Shown: positions 55,368 to 64,000 of the stretch, in pieces
Numbering within the stretch: the stretch's first letter is position 1
How the letters are laid out: every line of letters starts with the position of its first letter
From: Streptomyces sp. A0642
GTDB taxonomy: Bacteria > Actinomycetota > Actinomycetes > Streptomycetales > Streptomycetaceae
Length of the DNA stretch: 64,000 nucleotides
Assembly (NCBI RefSeq): GCF_004795105.1
Contig: NZ_SSBL01000018.1
Location: forward strand, 62,001-126,000
Direction: 5' to 3'
Position numbers and translations under genes: made by a program
Notes under the pieces: generated by a model
Databases searched by the model: none
Seen by the model: the letters and a program-made list of their open reading frames with translations, nothing else
Told to the model about the DNA's origin: nothing

Positions 55368-55552
55368 GCGGAGCGCCCGGCCCGGGGTCCGAGCGCCCCT
55401 TTCCTGCGCGTGCCGCCGTTTCCGTGCGCGCCCCTACACCCGTACGCCCCACGTGACGGCGTCGGCGGTATTTCATCCCCAATTTCGGGTATGTGATGTT
55501 TAGTCCCCCGCGTACAGGGTGTTCGCGTTGCTGGTCTTGGGAAGTGATCGGC

Positions 55553-55972
55553 GTGACCGATACCGAAGGCGACTGCGCCGAGTGGAGCTTTCCGGCTGTA
55601 CCCGGCGCCGTGCGCACGGCTCGGCACGCCGTCCACGAGGCGCTGCGTGGCTGGGGGCTCGACGCGGCCGTCGGTGATGTGGCCGTTCTGCTGGTCAGCG
55701 AGCTGGTGACCAATTCGATGCAGTACACACCCGGTCCCATCGGGGTGCGCCTGGTGTGCCCCCACCCCAACGGGGAAACCCCTTCGGCACACCCCGGTCT
55801 CCTCGTGGAAGTCTCCGATCCGCTTCCGGATCCGCCCACCGAACGTGCGGCTGGACCCGACGACGAAGGCGGCCGAGGGCTGCAGCTCGTGGCCTGCTCG
55901 GCCCGCCGCTGGGGGACCCGGCGCGGAAAGAGCGGCAAAACGGTGTGGTTCGAGCTGGCCCTGCCTGGTTAG
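55553..55972 (+). CDS. RsbW-like serine kinase / ATP-binding protein
   Basis: This 139-residue stand-alone HATPase domain of the anti-sigma type has the N-box LLVSELVTNSMQYT and G-boxes PGLLVEVSDPLP and DDEGGRGLQLVACSARRWG. It ends in GKTVWFELALPG, nearly the same as the C-terminus of the large phosphatase 160 nt downstream. It may phosphorylate or hold an anti-sigma antagonist. Two in-frame GTGs are possible; the one at 55553 has gggaa at the better distance. Confidence 0.85.
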   Translation: MTDTEGDCAEWSFPAVPGAVRTARHAVHEALRGWGLDAAVGDVAVLLVSELVTNSMQYTPGPIGVRLVCPHPNGETPSAHPGLLVEVSDPLPDPPTERAAGPDDEGGRGLQLVACSARRWGTRRGKSGKTVWFELALPG

Positions 55973-56131
55973 GAGTGAGGTGGGACGAAAGCGATCACGA
56001 AGGGCCGGTCCGCATCTGGCCGAAACGGACTGAGACCGTGCTGTGATCGTGAACGCCGTGTCGGTCGGGGCCGTAGTGCTGAATACTGCGGGCAGGACCG
56101 GTCCGGTGTGTGAGCTGGAGGGGACGGTCGC

Positions 56132-58735
56132 GTGAGCGAAATACCTGGGACAGCGGGCGACGTCGTGTGGCAGAGCAGCCCGCCTGGCTCGATCTACGAC
56201 TACATCAAGGTCGCCTCCTTCTCGATCGGCCCCGACGGCCTGATCGAGCAGTGGAGCCGCCGGGCCGCCGGTCTCTTCGGCGTTGCCGCTCACGAGGCCA
56301 TGGGCAAGGATCCGGTCGAGGCCTTCATGCCCGCCGAGCTGCGCGGCGACGGCCACCGCCGGATCGGCGACGTGCTCGACGGCAAGGAGTGGACGGGCCT
56401 CGTCCCCTTCCGGATGCCGGGCGAGGACGCCGTGCACGGGCTCGCCGAGATCTATGTGATGCCGAGTGAGACCGCGACGGGCGAACGGGCCGCGGTCTGC
56501 ATCGTGGTGGACGTCCGCGCCCTGCGCCTCATCGAGACCGACCTCGCGGCCTCGCAGGCTATTTTCGGCCAATCCCCCTTCGGTTTCGTCCTGTTCGGCA
56601 CCGACCTCACCGTCGTGCGCGCCAATCAGCGGTTCGCCACGGTCTTCGGCGGACGGGCCGAGGACCACCGGGGCCGCACGGTCGAGGACTACCTCGCGGG
56701 CGCGGAGGCGGACCGGCTGACGGCCACGCTGGAACGCGTCCTGGCCACCGGCGAATCCGTCACCGACCTCCAGCTCGTCGGCACCGCCCCCGGGGACACC
56801 GAGCGCCGCCACTGGTCGATGAACCTCTACCGGGTGCACAGCGGCTCGGGCCGGCCCATCGGCATCGCCGGACTGGCCACCGACGTGACCCGGCGCCACA
56901 TCGCCGCCCGAGAGGCGGCCAGCGCCCGGCGCAACCTCGCCCTGCTCAACGAGGCGAGCGCCCGCATCGGCAACTCCCTCGACCTGGAGACGACCGCCCG
57001 CGAACTCCTCGACGTGGCCGTGCCCGGCTTCTGCGACCTCGCCTCCGTCGACCTCTACCAGGCCCTCCTCACCGGTGAGGAGATCCCGCCGGGCAGCGGC
57101 GGCTCCCCGCACCGGGAGGCCGTCGGCGGTTCCGCCGAACTGCGCCGGGTCGCCTTCGCCAGCGCCGTGTCCGACGCCCTGCCCGATCCCCCGCCCGATC
57201 CCGGCCCCGGCCCGGCCTCCGGGGCCCCCGGCCCCCGGACGCCCGCACTCGGCGCCGTACACCGCTACTCCTTCGGCTCACCCTGCGCCAAGGCCCTGCG
57301 CACCGGCCGCGTGGCGGACGTGCCCGGCGACGACCTCGGCTTCGTCCGGTCCACGCTCGCCGTCCCGCTGCTCGCCCACGACACCGTGGTCGGCCTCGTG
57401 CAGTTCTCCCGCACGAAGGGCAGCGAGCCCTTCGGCGAACGCGACCGCGCGCTGGCCACCGAACTCGCCGCACGCGCCGCCGTCTGCATCGACAACGCCC
57501 GCCTCTACCGCCGCGAGCACGAACGCGCGCTGATACTCCAGCGCAGCCTCCTGCCGCCCGGCGACCCCGAGGCCGCCGGCCTCGACATCGCGTGCCGCTA
57601 CCTCCCCGGCAACACGGCCACCGAGGTGGGCGGCGACTGGTTCGACGTGATCGAGCTCCCCGGCCACCGCACCGCCCTCGTCGTCGGCGACGTGATGGGC
57701 CGAGGGCTGCGCGCCGCCGTGGCCATGGGCGAACTGCGCACCGCCGTACGCACCCTCGCCCTCCTCGACCTCGAACCCGCCGAGGTGCTCTCCGCGCTCG
57801 ACGAGGTCGCCCGGGGACTCGGCACCCCCGGCGCGGGCACCTCGTCCGATGCGGGCGGCGGCGCCCAGTGGCCGTCGCGGGCCGCCCACAAGTCACGGGA
57901 GGCGGACCTCTCCGAGGTCTATCTGGCGACCTGTGTCTACGCCGTCTACGACCCCGTCACGCGGCGCTGCACCTTCGCCAACGCGGGCCACCTCCCCCCC
58001 GTCGTCGTCGAGCCGGGCGAGGCCGCGCTGCTGCTCGACGTCCCGCCCGGAATGCCGCTCGGCGTCGGCGGCGAGCCCTTCGAGGAGGTCGAGGTGGAGC
58101 TCAAGGAGGGCGCGCTCCTCGCCCTCTACACCGACGGCCTCGTCGAGTCCCGTGACCATCCGCTGGACGAGGGCCTGGAGGCCCTGCGCGGAGCACTCGT
58201 GGAGCCCGACCGGCCCCTCGAGGACGTCTGCGATCACGTACTGAGCTCGCTGGACACCCGGCACGGCGAGGACGACATCGCCCTGCTCATGGCCCGCATC
58301 CAGGGGCTGCCGGCCGACGCCGTCGGCGACTGGCGGCTGCCCCGCGAGCCCCGCTCGGTCGGCCGGGCCCGCGAACTGGCCCGGAGCCAGCTGCTCGCCT
58401 GGGACCTCGACGACCTGGTGGACACCACCGAACTGCTGGTCAGCGAACTGGTCACGAACGCCCTGCGGTACGGCGAGGGCGAGATCCGGCTCAGGCTGCT
58501 GCGCGACCGCACCCTCGTGTGCGAGGTGTGGGACGCGGGTCTGGTCCAGCCGCGGCGCCGGCGCGCCCGCGACACGGACGAGGGCGGCCGCGGACTGCAA
58601 CTGGTCGGGCTGCTGAGCGCGGCCTGGGGATCACGGCGGACCCCGCGCGGCAAGACGGTCTGGTTCGAGCTCCCCCTGCCCGACGGCGGACCGCCCGTCG
58701 AGCGGACGGTGGAGGAGCTGCTCAGCATGTTCTGA
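56132..58735 (+). CDS. PAS-PAS-GAF-SpoIIE phosphatase-HATPase multidomain regulator
   Basis: This 867-residue signalling protein reads as PAS (about 15-125), PAS (135-255), GAF (270-460), PP2C SpoIIE (475-705: TATEVGGDWFDVIELPGH, LVVGDVMGRGLRAAVAMGEL, YLATCVYAVYDPV, ALYTDGLVESRD, GEDDIALLMAR) and an RsbW-like HATPase (725-850: LLVSELVTNALRYGEGE, DTDEGGRGLQLVGLLSAAWG). It could both phosphorylate and dephosphorylate an anti-anti-sigma partner, gated by small ligands or redox. The GTG at 56132 follows ctggagggg. It resembles the 637-residue phosphatase at 19.4-21.4 kb but with two added PAS domains. Confidence 0.9.
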   Translation: MSEIPGTAGDVVWQSSPPGSIYDYIKVASFSIGPDGLIEQWSRRAAGLFGVAAHEAMGKDPVEAFMPAELRGDGHRRIGDVLDGKEWTGLVPFRMPGEDAVHGLAEIYVMPSETATGERAAVCIVVDVRALRLIETDLAASQAIFGQSPFGFVLFGTDLTVVRANQRFATVFGGRAEDHRGRTVEDYLAGAEADRLTATLERVLATGESVTDLQLVGTAPGDTERRHWSMNLYRVHSGSGRPIGIAGLATDVTRRHIAAREAASARRNLALLNEASARIGNSLDLETTARELLDVAVPGFCDLASVDLYQALLTGEEIPPGSGGSPHREAVGGSAELRRVAFASAVSDALPDPPPDPGPGPASGAPGPRTPALGAVHRYSFGSPCAKALRTGRVADVPGDDLGFVRSTLAVPLLAHDTVVGLVQFSRTKGSEPFGERDRALATELAARAAVCIDNARLYRREHERALILQRSLLPPGDPEAAGLDIACRYLPGNTATEVGGDWFDVIELPGHRTALVVGDVMGRGLRAAVAMGELRTAVRTLALLDLEPAEVLSALDEVARGLGTPGAGTSSDAGGGAQWPSRAAHKSREADLSEVYLATCVYAVYDPVTRRCTFANAGHLPPVVVEPGEAALLLDVPPGMPLGVGGEPFEEVEVELKEGALLALYTDGLVESRDHPLDEGLEALRGALVEPDRPLEDVCDHVLSSLDTRHGEDDIALLMARIQGLPADAVGDWRLPREPRSVGRARELARSQLLAWDLDDLVDTTELLVSELVTNALRYGEGEIRLRLLRDRTLVCEVWDAGLVQPRRRRARDTDEGGRGLQLVGLLSAAWGSRRTPRGKTVWFELPLPDGGPPVERTVEELLSMF

Positions 58736-58748
58736 ACGCCCTGACGCG

Positions 58749-58776
58749 CTCCCGCCCCGGATCCCGGCGGGGGAGG
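58749..58776. terminator. Bidirectional hairpin between phosphatase and pspA genes
   Basis: ctcccgcc pairs with ggcgggggag around an 8-nt loop with one bulge. It lies between convergent genes only 44 nt apart. Confidence 0.6.
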
Positions 58777-58779
58777 GAC

Positions 58780-59493
58780 CTACGACGCGGTCTTCAGCGC
58801 CGCGAGGCGGGCCTCGACCTCGGCGCTGTCCCCCAGCGTGTCCAACTGTTCGAACTGGGCGTCCAGCGACGACGCGGCGAGTTCCTGCTTGCCCAGCGCC
58901 TTCGCCTCCTCGCGCCGCACCTTGTCCTCGAAGCGGCTGAGTTCACTGGTGGGGTCGAGGACGTCGATGCTCTTGACCGAGTCCATCATCCGGTTCTGCG
59001 CCTGGGCGGACGTGGCGCGCGCGACCAGCTCGTCACGCTTGGCCTTCAGCTCCGACAGCTTCGCCTTCATCTGGTCCAGGCCGGCCTTCAGCTTGTCCAC
59101 CACCTCGGTCTGGGCGGCGATGGTGGGCTCCGCGGTCTCCGCCTCCTTCTCCGACCGGAGCTGGCGGCCGAGCGCGACCTTGGCCAGGTTGTCGAACTTG
59201 TCGGCGTCCGGACCCGCCCCGCCCGCGCGCAGCTCATCGGCCTTGCGGCTGGCGGCGAGTGCCTTCTCGCCCCACTCCCGGGCAGCCGCGACGTCCTCGC
59301 GGTGGTCCTGCTCCATGAGGCGCAGATTCCCGATGGTGGCGGCCACGGCCTGTTCGGCCTCCGAGATGTTGGCCGTGTAGTCGCGAATCAGCTGGTCCAG
59401 CATCTTCTGCGGGTCCTCGGCCTGGTCGAGCAGGGCGTTGATGTTGGCCTTCGCCAGCTGGGTGACGCGTCCGAGAACGGTCTGCTTGCTCAT
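58780..59493 (-). CDS. pspA: PspA/IM30 family envelope-stress protein
   Basis: This 237-residue ESCRT-III-like coiled-coil protein has RVTQLAKANINALLDQAEDPQKMLDQLIRDY at the N-terminus, then long helices rich in Ala/Glu/Lys (KLKAGLDQMKAKLSELKAKRDELVAR) and a short acidic C-terminus. It supports membrane integrity under stress. aggagaggt precedes the ATG at 59493. It lies 90 nt downstream of the TPM gene on the same strand, a common actinobacterial pairing. Confidence 0.92.
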   Translation of the reverse strand: MSKQTVLGRVTQLAKANINALLDQAEDPQKMLDQLIRDYTANISEAEQAVAATIGNLRLMEQDHREDVAAAREWGEKALAASRKADELRAGGAGPDADKFDNLAKVALGRQLRSEKEAETAEPTIAAQTEVVDKLKAGLDQMKAKLSELKAKRDELVARATSAQAQNRMMDSVKSIDVLDPTSELSRFEDKVRREEAKALGKQELAASSLDAQFEQLDTLGDSAEVEARLAALKTAS

Positions 59494-59583
59494 GGCACCT
59501 CTCCTGTGTGTCCGGTCCGGGTCCGAAGTGACGTGTACGGGTACGGGGATGAGCACGGGGTCGGGCAGGGGCGGGGGTCTCGT

Positions 59584-61704
59584 TCAGAAGCGGCCGCCGC
59601 CACCTCGACGGCCCCGGGTGCCGCCCCCGCCGAAGCTGCCCGGTCCGCCCCCGCCGAAGCTGCCGCCGCCGAACCCCCCGCCCCCGAAGCCGCCGCCGCC
59701 CCGGCCACCACCCAGGAGGCCGCCGAGGAGGATTCCGCCGAGGACCGCGCCGCCCGCACCGCCTCCCGGCATCCCGCCGCCCATGCCGCCGGGGCCCGCG
59801 TACGCGCGCACGTCCTGCTCCGCGAGGCTCCGCGCCTCGACGGCCAGCGCGTCCGCCCGCTGCGCCTCGGCGAGCGCGGACTGCGGGTCGTGCGACCCGG
59901 CCAGTTCGCGGGCCCGCTCCAGCCGCCGCTGGGCCTCCGCCAGACGGGTCCGCGCCTGGCTGCCGACCGCGCCGCGGTGGGTGGTGACGTAGTCGGCGGC
60001 GGCGCCGATGGCCGACCGCGCGGTGAGCATCGCCTGGTCGAGCAGCGAGCGGGCCCGCCGGTCTCCCTGCTCCTGCTCGCGCGCGCCGGCCAGCGCCTCG
60101 TCCAGCACCGCGTCCGCCTCCTCGACCCGGCGCAGGGCGTCGATCGGGTCGTACGCTCCGGCGCCCAGCTCCTCCCGCACCTCGCGCACCACCGCCCGCG
60201 CGCGGGCGATCCGGCCGCGGAGGTCCGCGGTGGACACGCCCTGGGCCGTGCCCTCCAGCAGCCCTCCCGCGTCCGCCAGGTCCGTCTCCGTCTCGGTGAG
60301 CGCGGCCGGCAGCCCGGCCGCCGCCTCGTCCAGCTCCCGCGCGCGCCGGTCGACGGCGTCGACGAGGGTGGCCGCCTGTCCGACCGCGCCCTCGGCGGCC
60401 CGTACGTACACCGCCGCCGTGGCGTGGTCGCCGCCGTCCACCGCCTGGCGGGCCTGGTTGAGCGAGGACGTCGCGAAGACGAGCCGGTCCTTGGCCTGCT
60501 CGATGCCGGCCGCCGCGGGGGCCGCCGCGGACTCCGCGTAACGGCTGCGCAAGGAGGCGAGCGCGGTCTCCGCGGCGGAGGCCCGGCCGGCGAGGAGACG
60601 GAACGCGCGTTCGGCCGCGGCCAGCGCCTGCGGGGCGTCGCGTTCCAGTTCCCGCAGCCGGTCGAAGTCCTCGGAGACCTCGTCCAGCCGGGCGTTGGCG
60701 TCCGCGCACCGGCTCATGATCTCGTCCAGCATCCGCCGGCGGGTGGCATCGTCCTCGGGGAGGGCGTCGTCGAGCTGCTGCCGCAGCCGGAACGCCGCCG
60801 TCAGCTCGCCCTGGGCGTAGGCGACCGCCTCCGCGAACGGAGCGGCGGCTTCCTCGCCGAACTGGGCGGTCGCGAAACCGAGTTCCTCCTCGCTCGTGCG
60901 GACGGCGTCATCCGTGCCGACGAGCGTCTCCTTGGCGTGCGCGTCGAGCTCGGGGAGCGGGGTGGGGGACGGCGGCGGTTCGTCCCGCCCGCCGCCGGCC
61001 GGTCCCCAGCCCGTCGCGCCGGGCGTCGTACGGGTGGCGGCGCGCCGCCTGCGCCGGGTGAACGCGTACGCGGCGACCGCGGCGGCGCCGCCGACGAGGA
61101 CGATCGGAAGCACCAGGTCCCCGGTGCTCGTCCCGCCGGATCTCCCCGCGCCGGGGTCGGCGGCGCCCGGGGTGATCGCCGGGGTGGGGACGGGCGAACC
61201 GGCCAGGACGGCGGAATAGCCGTCGGCGGCCCCGATCGCGGCCCCCGCCCAGTCGTTCTCCTTGAGCGCCGGCTCGACGGCGGTGCTCGCCACGTCCTGG
61301 AGCTGCGCGTCGGTGAGGCGGGAGTCCTGGTCGACGGAGTACGCGTACTGCCGGTCGTGGGTGGCGACGGCCAGGAGCACGTCCTCGCGGCCGAGGCCGT
61401 TGCGGTCGGCCGTCTCGTCGGCCCAGTCCTGCGCGGACCGCCCGGAGAAGTCACGTACGTACGCCACGAAGAGCTGGGCGCGCCGCTGGTCGTAGAGCCG
61501 GTCGAGTGCGGCTGTCACCTGGCCCTCTCGGTCGCCGAGTGCTCCCACCCTGTCCGTGATCTGCCCCTCGCGCGACAGCGTGATCGGCCCGTCCGCGCGG
61601 GCGGCCGGCGCGGGGGACAGGGCCAGCCAGCACACCGTCAACAGCACGGCGAGCAGGGCCCGGCCCGGTATGAGGATCCGGGTTTGGCACACGGGCGGCA
61701 TCAC
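59584..61704 (-). CDS. TPM domain membrane protein (YgcG/Psb32-like) with Gly-rich tail
   Basis: This 706-residue protein has a signal peptide (about 12-38), an external TPM domain (about 40-180: ITDRVGALGDREGQVTAALDRLYDQ, DWADETADRNGLGREDVLLAVATHDRQYAY), a membrane helix (about 205-228) and a long Ala/Glu/Arg-rich coiled-coil cytoplasmic region (about 270-620). A Gly-rich tail follows (GGGRGGGGFGGGGFGGG, 645-706). TPM proteins have phosphatase-like or envelope-repair roles. TAGCCT ends 7 nt before the GTG at 61704 (61712-61717), which decides the start; an ATG follows directly. Confidence 0.85.
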   Translation of the reverse strand: MMPPVCQTRILIPGRALLAVLLTVCWLALSPAPAARADGPITLSREGQITDRVGALGDREGQVTAALDRLYDQRRAQLFVAYVRDFSGRSAQDWADETADRNGLGREDVLLAVATHDRQYAYSVDQDSRLTDAQLQDVASTAVEPALKENDWAGAAIGAADGYSAVLAGSPVPTPAITPGAADPGAGRSGGTSTGDLVLPIVLVGGAAAVAAYAFTRRRRRAATRTTPGATGWGPAGGGRDEPPPSPTPLPELDAHAKETLVGTDDAVRTSEEELGFATAQFGEEAAAPFAEAVAYAQGELTAAFRLRQQLDDALPEDDATRRRMLDEIMSRCADANARLDEVSEDFDRLRELERDAPQALAAAERAFRLLAGRASAAETALASLRSRYAESAAAPAAAGIEQAKDRLVFATSSLNQARQAVDGGDHATAAVYVRAAEGAVGQAATLVDAVDRRARELDEAAAGLPAALTETETDLADAGGLLEGTAQGVSTADLRGRIARARAVVREVREELGAGAYDPIDALRRVEEADAVLDEALAGAREQEQGDRRARSLLDQAMLTARSAIGAAADYVTTHRGAVGSQARTRLAEAQRRLERARELAGSHDPQSALAEAQRADALAVEARSLAEQDVRAYAGPGGMGGGMPGGGAGGAVLGGILLGGLLGGGRGGGGFGGGGFGGGSFGGGGPGSFGGGGTRGRRGGGGRF

Positions 61705-62038
61705 GTTCGTGAGGCTATGTCCGCCCCAGAGGGCCCGCGACCCGGCGGGGGACCGCTCGGGGACTTCGCGGCGGGTCCGCCTCCCCGTCGCACACGCGCA
61801 TGCGCCCCCGGGCCGGGCTCGGCACGGAGGTCCCCGGCGTGGGGCGGGTGCGGCGCGGCGGCCCGCGGTCCAGTCGGGTGACGAGACGGGACGGGAGGGC
61901 TCCGTCCCGCGCCGGTCCGGCAGGGCTCGGCTGCGGCCCGTCGCGTCCATGCCCCGACACGGGAACCGGCGGAGGTCAGGTTCCGCCGGCTCCCGTACGG
62001 GTGGGAGCCGTCAGGAGCTCCCGGTCCAGGGGCCGGCG
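61705..62038. other. Intergenic region
   Basis: These 334 nt hold the TPM promoter and the terminator of the GH1 gene. No further gene is supported. Confidence 0.6.
61960..61995 (-). terminator. Terminator of the 62-kb GH1 gene
   Basis: cggga-ccggcgga arms pair with tccgccgg-tcccg across a short loop, with one internal mismatch, 44 nt beyond the GH1 stop. Confidence 0.65.
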
Positions 62039-63241
62039 TCAGCCGGTGTGGCGCGGAAGGGTGCGGGTGCGGCCCATCTCGCCGAGCCAGACGGCCGACG
62101 GCTTCGGCTGCCGCTCGAACGTCTCCGGGTCCCAGCCGATGAGGCCGAAGGCGGGCTCGTAGGAGCCCCACTCGTAGTTGTCGAGCGCGCTCCACGCCAG
62201 GTAGCCCTGGACGTTGAGGCCGTCCTCCAGCGCGGAGGCGACCTCGTTCAGCGCGCCGGTGTAGTAGTCGATCCGGCGGCTGTCGACGTCGGTGGCGATG
62301 CCGTTCTCCGTGACGATCAGCGGCATGTCGCGGCCCACGACGTCGGCGGTGTGCCGCAGCGCGTAGCCGACGGCCGACGGGTAGTACTCCCACTGCGTGA
62401 GGGTGCGCTCGACGTCGTCCGGGGCGGGGACCGGGCCGTCGGCGCCGATCATGGTCCGGGTGTAGGACTGCACGCCGATCCAGTCGTCGTCGCGGGCGGC
62501 CTCGATGAAGACGTCCTCGCGGGGGTGGCGGTAGGCCGCGGTGACCTCTTCGGCGCCGGGGAGGGCCTGGTAGACCTGGTTGGCGATGGTCCAGCCGACC
62601 TGGATGCCGGCGTTGATCGCCTTGACCTCCTTGACGGCCGCGTGGTGGGCGGCGATCACGGCCACGGTGGTCTCGTCGTCCGGGGTGGGCAGCCCGGCGG
62701 GCGGGAAACCGATGTCACCGCGCTTGGCCTGGCCCGCCATGACGGCGATCATGTTCGGCTCGTTGATGGTGCAGACGTGGCTGACGCCTTCACCGATGAC
62801 CGGTGCGCAGGCCGCGACGTAGCGGGCGAACAGCTCGGTCCCGCCCTCGGCGGTGAAGCCGCCGCGGGCCTCGAACCACTGGGGGACGGTGAAGTGGTGG
62901 AGGGTGACCATGGGGCGCAGCCCGCGCTCGAGGGCCCCCTCGACCATCCGGCGGTAGTGGGCGAGTTCGGCGCGGGAGAACCGGCCCTCGACGGGCTCGA
63001 TACGGGCCCACTCGATGGAGAAGCGGTAGTCGGTGAAGCCCAGTCCGGCGAGCACGTCCATGTCCTCGCGCCAGCGGTGGTAGCTGTCGCAGGCGTCCAG
63101 GCTGGGCTCCTGGATGTGGGTGCCCGCGGTGTGCTCCTTGACCCACCAGTCGCTGTTGGTGTTGTTGCCCTCGATCTGGTGGGCGGCCGTGGAGGCGCCC
63201 CACAGGAAGCCTTCGGGGAACGGGACCTGGGTGTGCGTCAT
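62039..63241 (-). CDS. GH1 family glycosidase
   Basis: This 400-residue glycosidase has FPEGFLWGASTAAHQIEGNN, TDYRFSIEWARIEP, acid/base Glu in CTINEPNMIAVM, nucleophile in LIVTENGIATD and GYLAWSALDNYEWGSYEPAFGLIGW. It is shorter than the 473-residue GH1 at 42 kb and only distantly similar, so the two probably differ in substrate. It lies 103 nt downstream of a sugar ABC permease gene on the same strand, suggesting an uptake-and-hydrolysis operon. Confidence 0.92.
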   Translation of the reverse strand: MTHTQVPFPEGFLWGASTAAHQIEGNNTNSDWWVKEHTAGTHIQEPSLDACDSYHRWREDMDVLAGLGFTDYRFSIEWARIEPVEGRFSRAELAHYRRMVEGALERGLRPMVTLHHFTVPQWFEARGGFTAEGGTELFARYVAACAPVIGEGVSHVCTINEPNMIAVMAGQAKRGDIGFPPAGLPTPDDETTVAVIAAHHAAVKEVKAINAGIQVGWTIANQVYQALPGAEEVTAAYRHPREDVFIEAARDDDWIGVQSYTRTMIGADGPVPAPDDVERTLTQWEYYPSAVGYALRHTADVVGRDMPLIVTENGIATDVDSRRIDYYTGALNEVASALEDGLNVQGYLAWSALDNYEWGSYEPAFGLIGWDPETFERQPKPSAVWLGEMGRTRTLPRHTG

Positions 63242-63344
63242 CGCGAACTGTCTTTCTGGTGGGTGAGGGGTGCGGCCGGTGCGGGGGTGAGGGGTCGCGC
63301 GGCCTCGTACGTGTCGGTGGGGCGGCGCGGCCGCCCGGGGCGGG

Positions 63345-64000
63345 TTACTTCATGCCCGCGGTGGCGATGCCCTGGGTGAAGTGCCGCTGGAGCGCGATGA
63401 ACACGACCAGGACCGGCAGCACGATCAGGAAGGACCCGGCCATCAGCATGCCGTTGGAGCCGCCCGCCTTGTTGGGGTCGGTCGCGAACGTCGCCAGGGC
63501 GACCGGGAGGGTGTACTTGTCGGGGTCGTTGGTCGCGATGAGGGGCCAGACGAAGTTGTTCCAGGACCCCAGGAAGGTGAAGATCGACAGCGTGGCCAGG
63601 GCGGGCTTCACCAGCGGCATCACGATCCGCCAGAAGATGTACCACTCGCCGGCGCCGTCCATCCGGGCCGCTTCCAGCAGCTCGTCGGGGATCGACTGCA
63701 TGAACTGCCGCATGAGGAAGACCCCGAAGGCGCCCGCCGCGAACGGCAGGACCAGTCCGGCGTACGAGTCGATCAGGCCCATCCTGCTCATCAGGACGAA
63801 CAGCGGCAGCAGCATCAGGTTGCCGGGCACCATGAGGGCGCCGAGCACCAGGCCGAAGATCTTGTTGCGGCCGGCGAAGTTCAGCTTGGCCAGGGCGTAC
63901 CCGAGCATCGAGCAGAACACCAGGTTCGAGACGGTGACCAGCACCGCGACGATCACCGAGTTCATGAAGTACAGCGGCAGATCGAGCTTGTCGAGCAGGT
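63345..64000 (-). CDS. Carbohydrate ABC transporter permease, MalG type (5' end outside window)
   Basis: The C-terminal 217 codons are visible and continue in frame to the window edge (DLLDKLDLPLYFMNSVIV). They contain several membrane helices and the EAA loop ELLEAARMDGAGEWYIFWRIVMPLVKPAL that contacts the ATPase. MalG-type permeases usually follow a MalF partner and a solute-binding protein, which should lie to the right. Together with the downstream GH1 gene it suggests import of a beta-glucoside. Confidence 0.92.
   Translation of the reverse strand, partial: LLDKLDLPLYFMNSVIVAVLVTVSNLVFCSMLGYALAKLNFAGRNKIFGLVLGALMVPGNLMLLPLFVLMSRMGLIDSYAGLVLPFAAGAFGVFLMRQFMQSIPDELLEAARMDGAGEWYIFWRIVMPLVKPALATLSIFTFLGSWNNFVWPLIATNDPDKYTLPVALATFATDPNKAGGSNGMLMAGSFLIVLPVLVVFIALQRHFTQGIATAGMK

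Overview
The window is chromosomal DNA of a Streptomyces or close relative. It is very GC-rich, with GTG starts common and third-position G/C bias throughout. It carries WhiB-like, SpoIIE-type, DUF402, DUF1707, DUF4245, DUF6243 and DUF6542 genes. From memory, the order fumC - fumB - wblI - glpX - nitroreductase - xseB/xseA - ispH - ppgK - ychF matches the S. coelicolor core chromosome. No rRNA, tRNA, CRISPR array, prophage or intact IS was seen. About 50 protein genes are supported.

Layout. (1) 1-2.5 kb: the end of what is probably a Tad/Flp-type locus, with a pilin-leader polymorphic toxin carrying a HINT domain (cut by the left edge), a DUF192 protein and an A24 prepilin peptidase. (2) 2.5-8 kb: a methyltransferase broken by an amber codon, a small hypothetical, a 6C-like small RNA, a cis-prenyltransferase, a PIN-PhoH ATPase and a secreted lytic transglycosylase with a long structured leader. 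(3) 8-22.5 kb: AI-2E family transporter, ahpCD with divergent oxyR, a padR/ABC exporter operon, an SPFH plus ribbon-helix-helix operon, a class A penicillin-binding protein, a SpoIIE-type phosphatase and DUF402. (4) 22.5-41 kb: housekeeping metabolism, namely two unrelated fumarases, secreted SGNH hydrolase, M18 aminopeptidase, WhiB-like regulator, GlpX, nitroreductase, exonuclease VII, amino-acid permease, IspH, polyphosphate glucokinase and YchF. (5) 41-64 kb: sugar and polymer metabolism and signalling, namely two GH1 enzymes, secreted GH65, GH18 chitinase with a DasR-type operator, MarR/EamA pair, GntR, an NCS1 permease with a Cys-rich tail, SPOR and Nudix proteins, an RsbW-like kinase and a multidomain PAS-GAF-PP2C-HATPase protein, PspA with a TPM protein, and the edge of a sugar ABC transporter.

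How things work together. ahpC-ahpD with OxyR form a peroxide-defence unit. PadR controls its own ABC exporter, and MarR and EamA share one operator. The SPFH/RHH pair overlap by one GTGA and have a palindrome in front. The chitinase has a dre, tying it to N-acetylglucosamine control. Sixteen genes have a TANNNT -10 element ending 6 or 7 nt before the start codon and no ribosome binding site, which points to leaderless mRNAs and fixes several start codons.

Most notable non-gene structure: three palindromic MITE-like elements. Two belong to one family with 15-bp perfect terminal repeats and CTAG target duplications. In both, the CTAG supplies stop codons of neighbouring genes. In one copy it serves the stop codons of both convergent neighbours.
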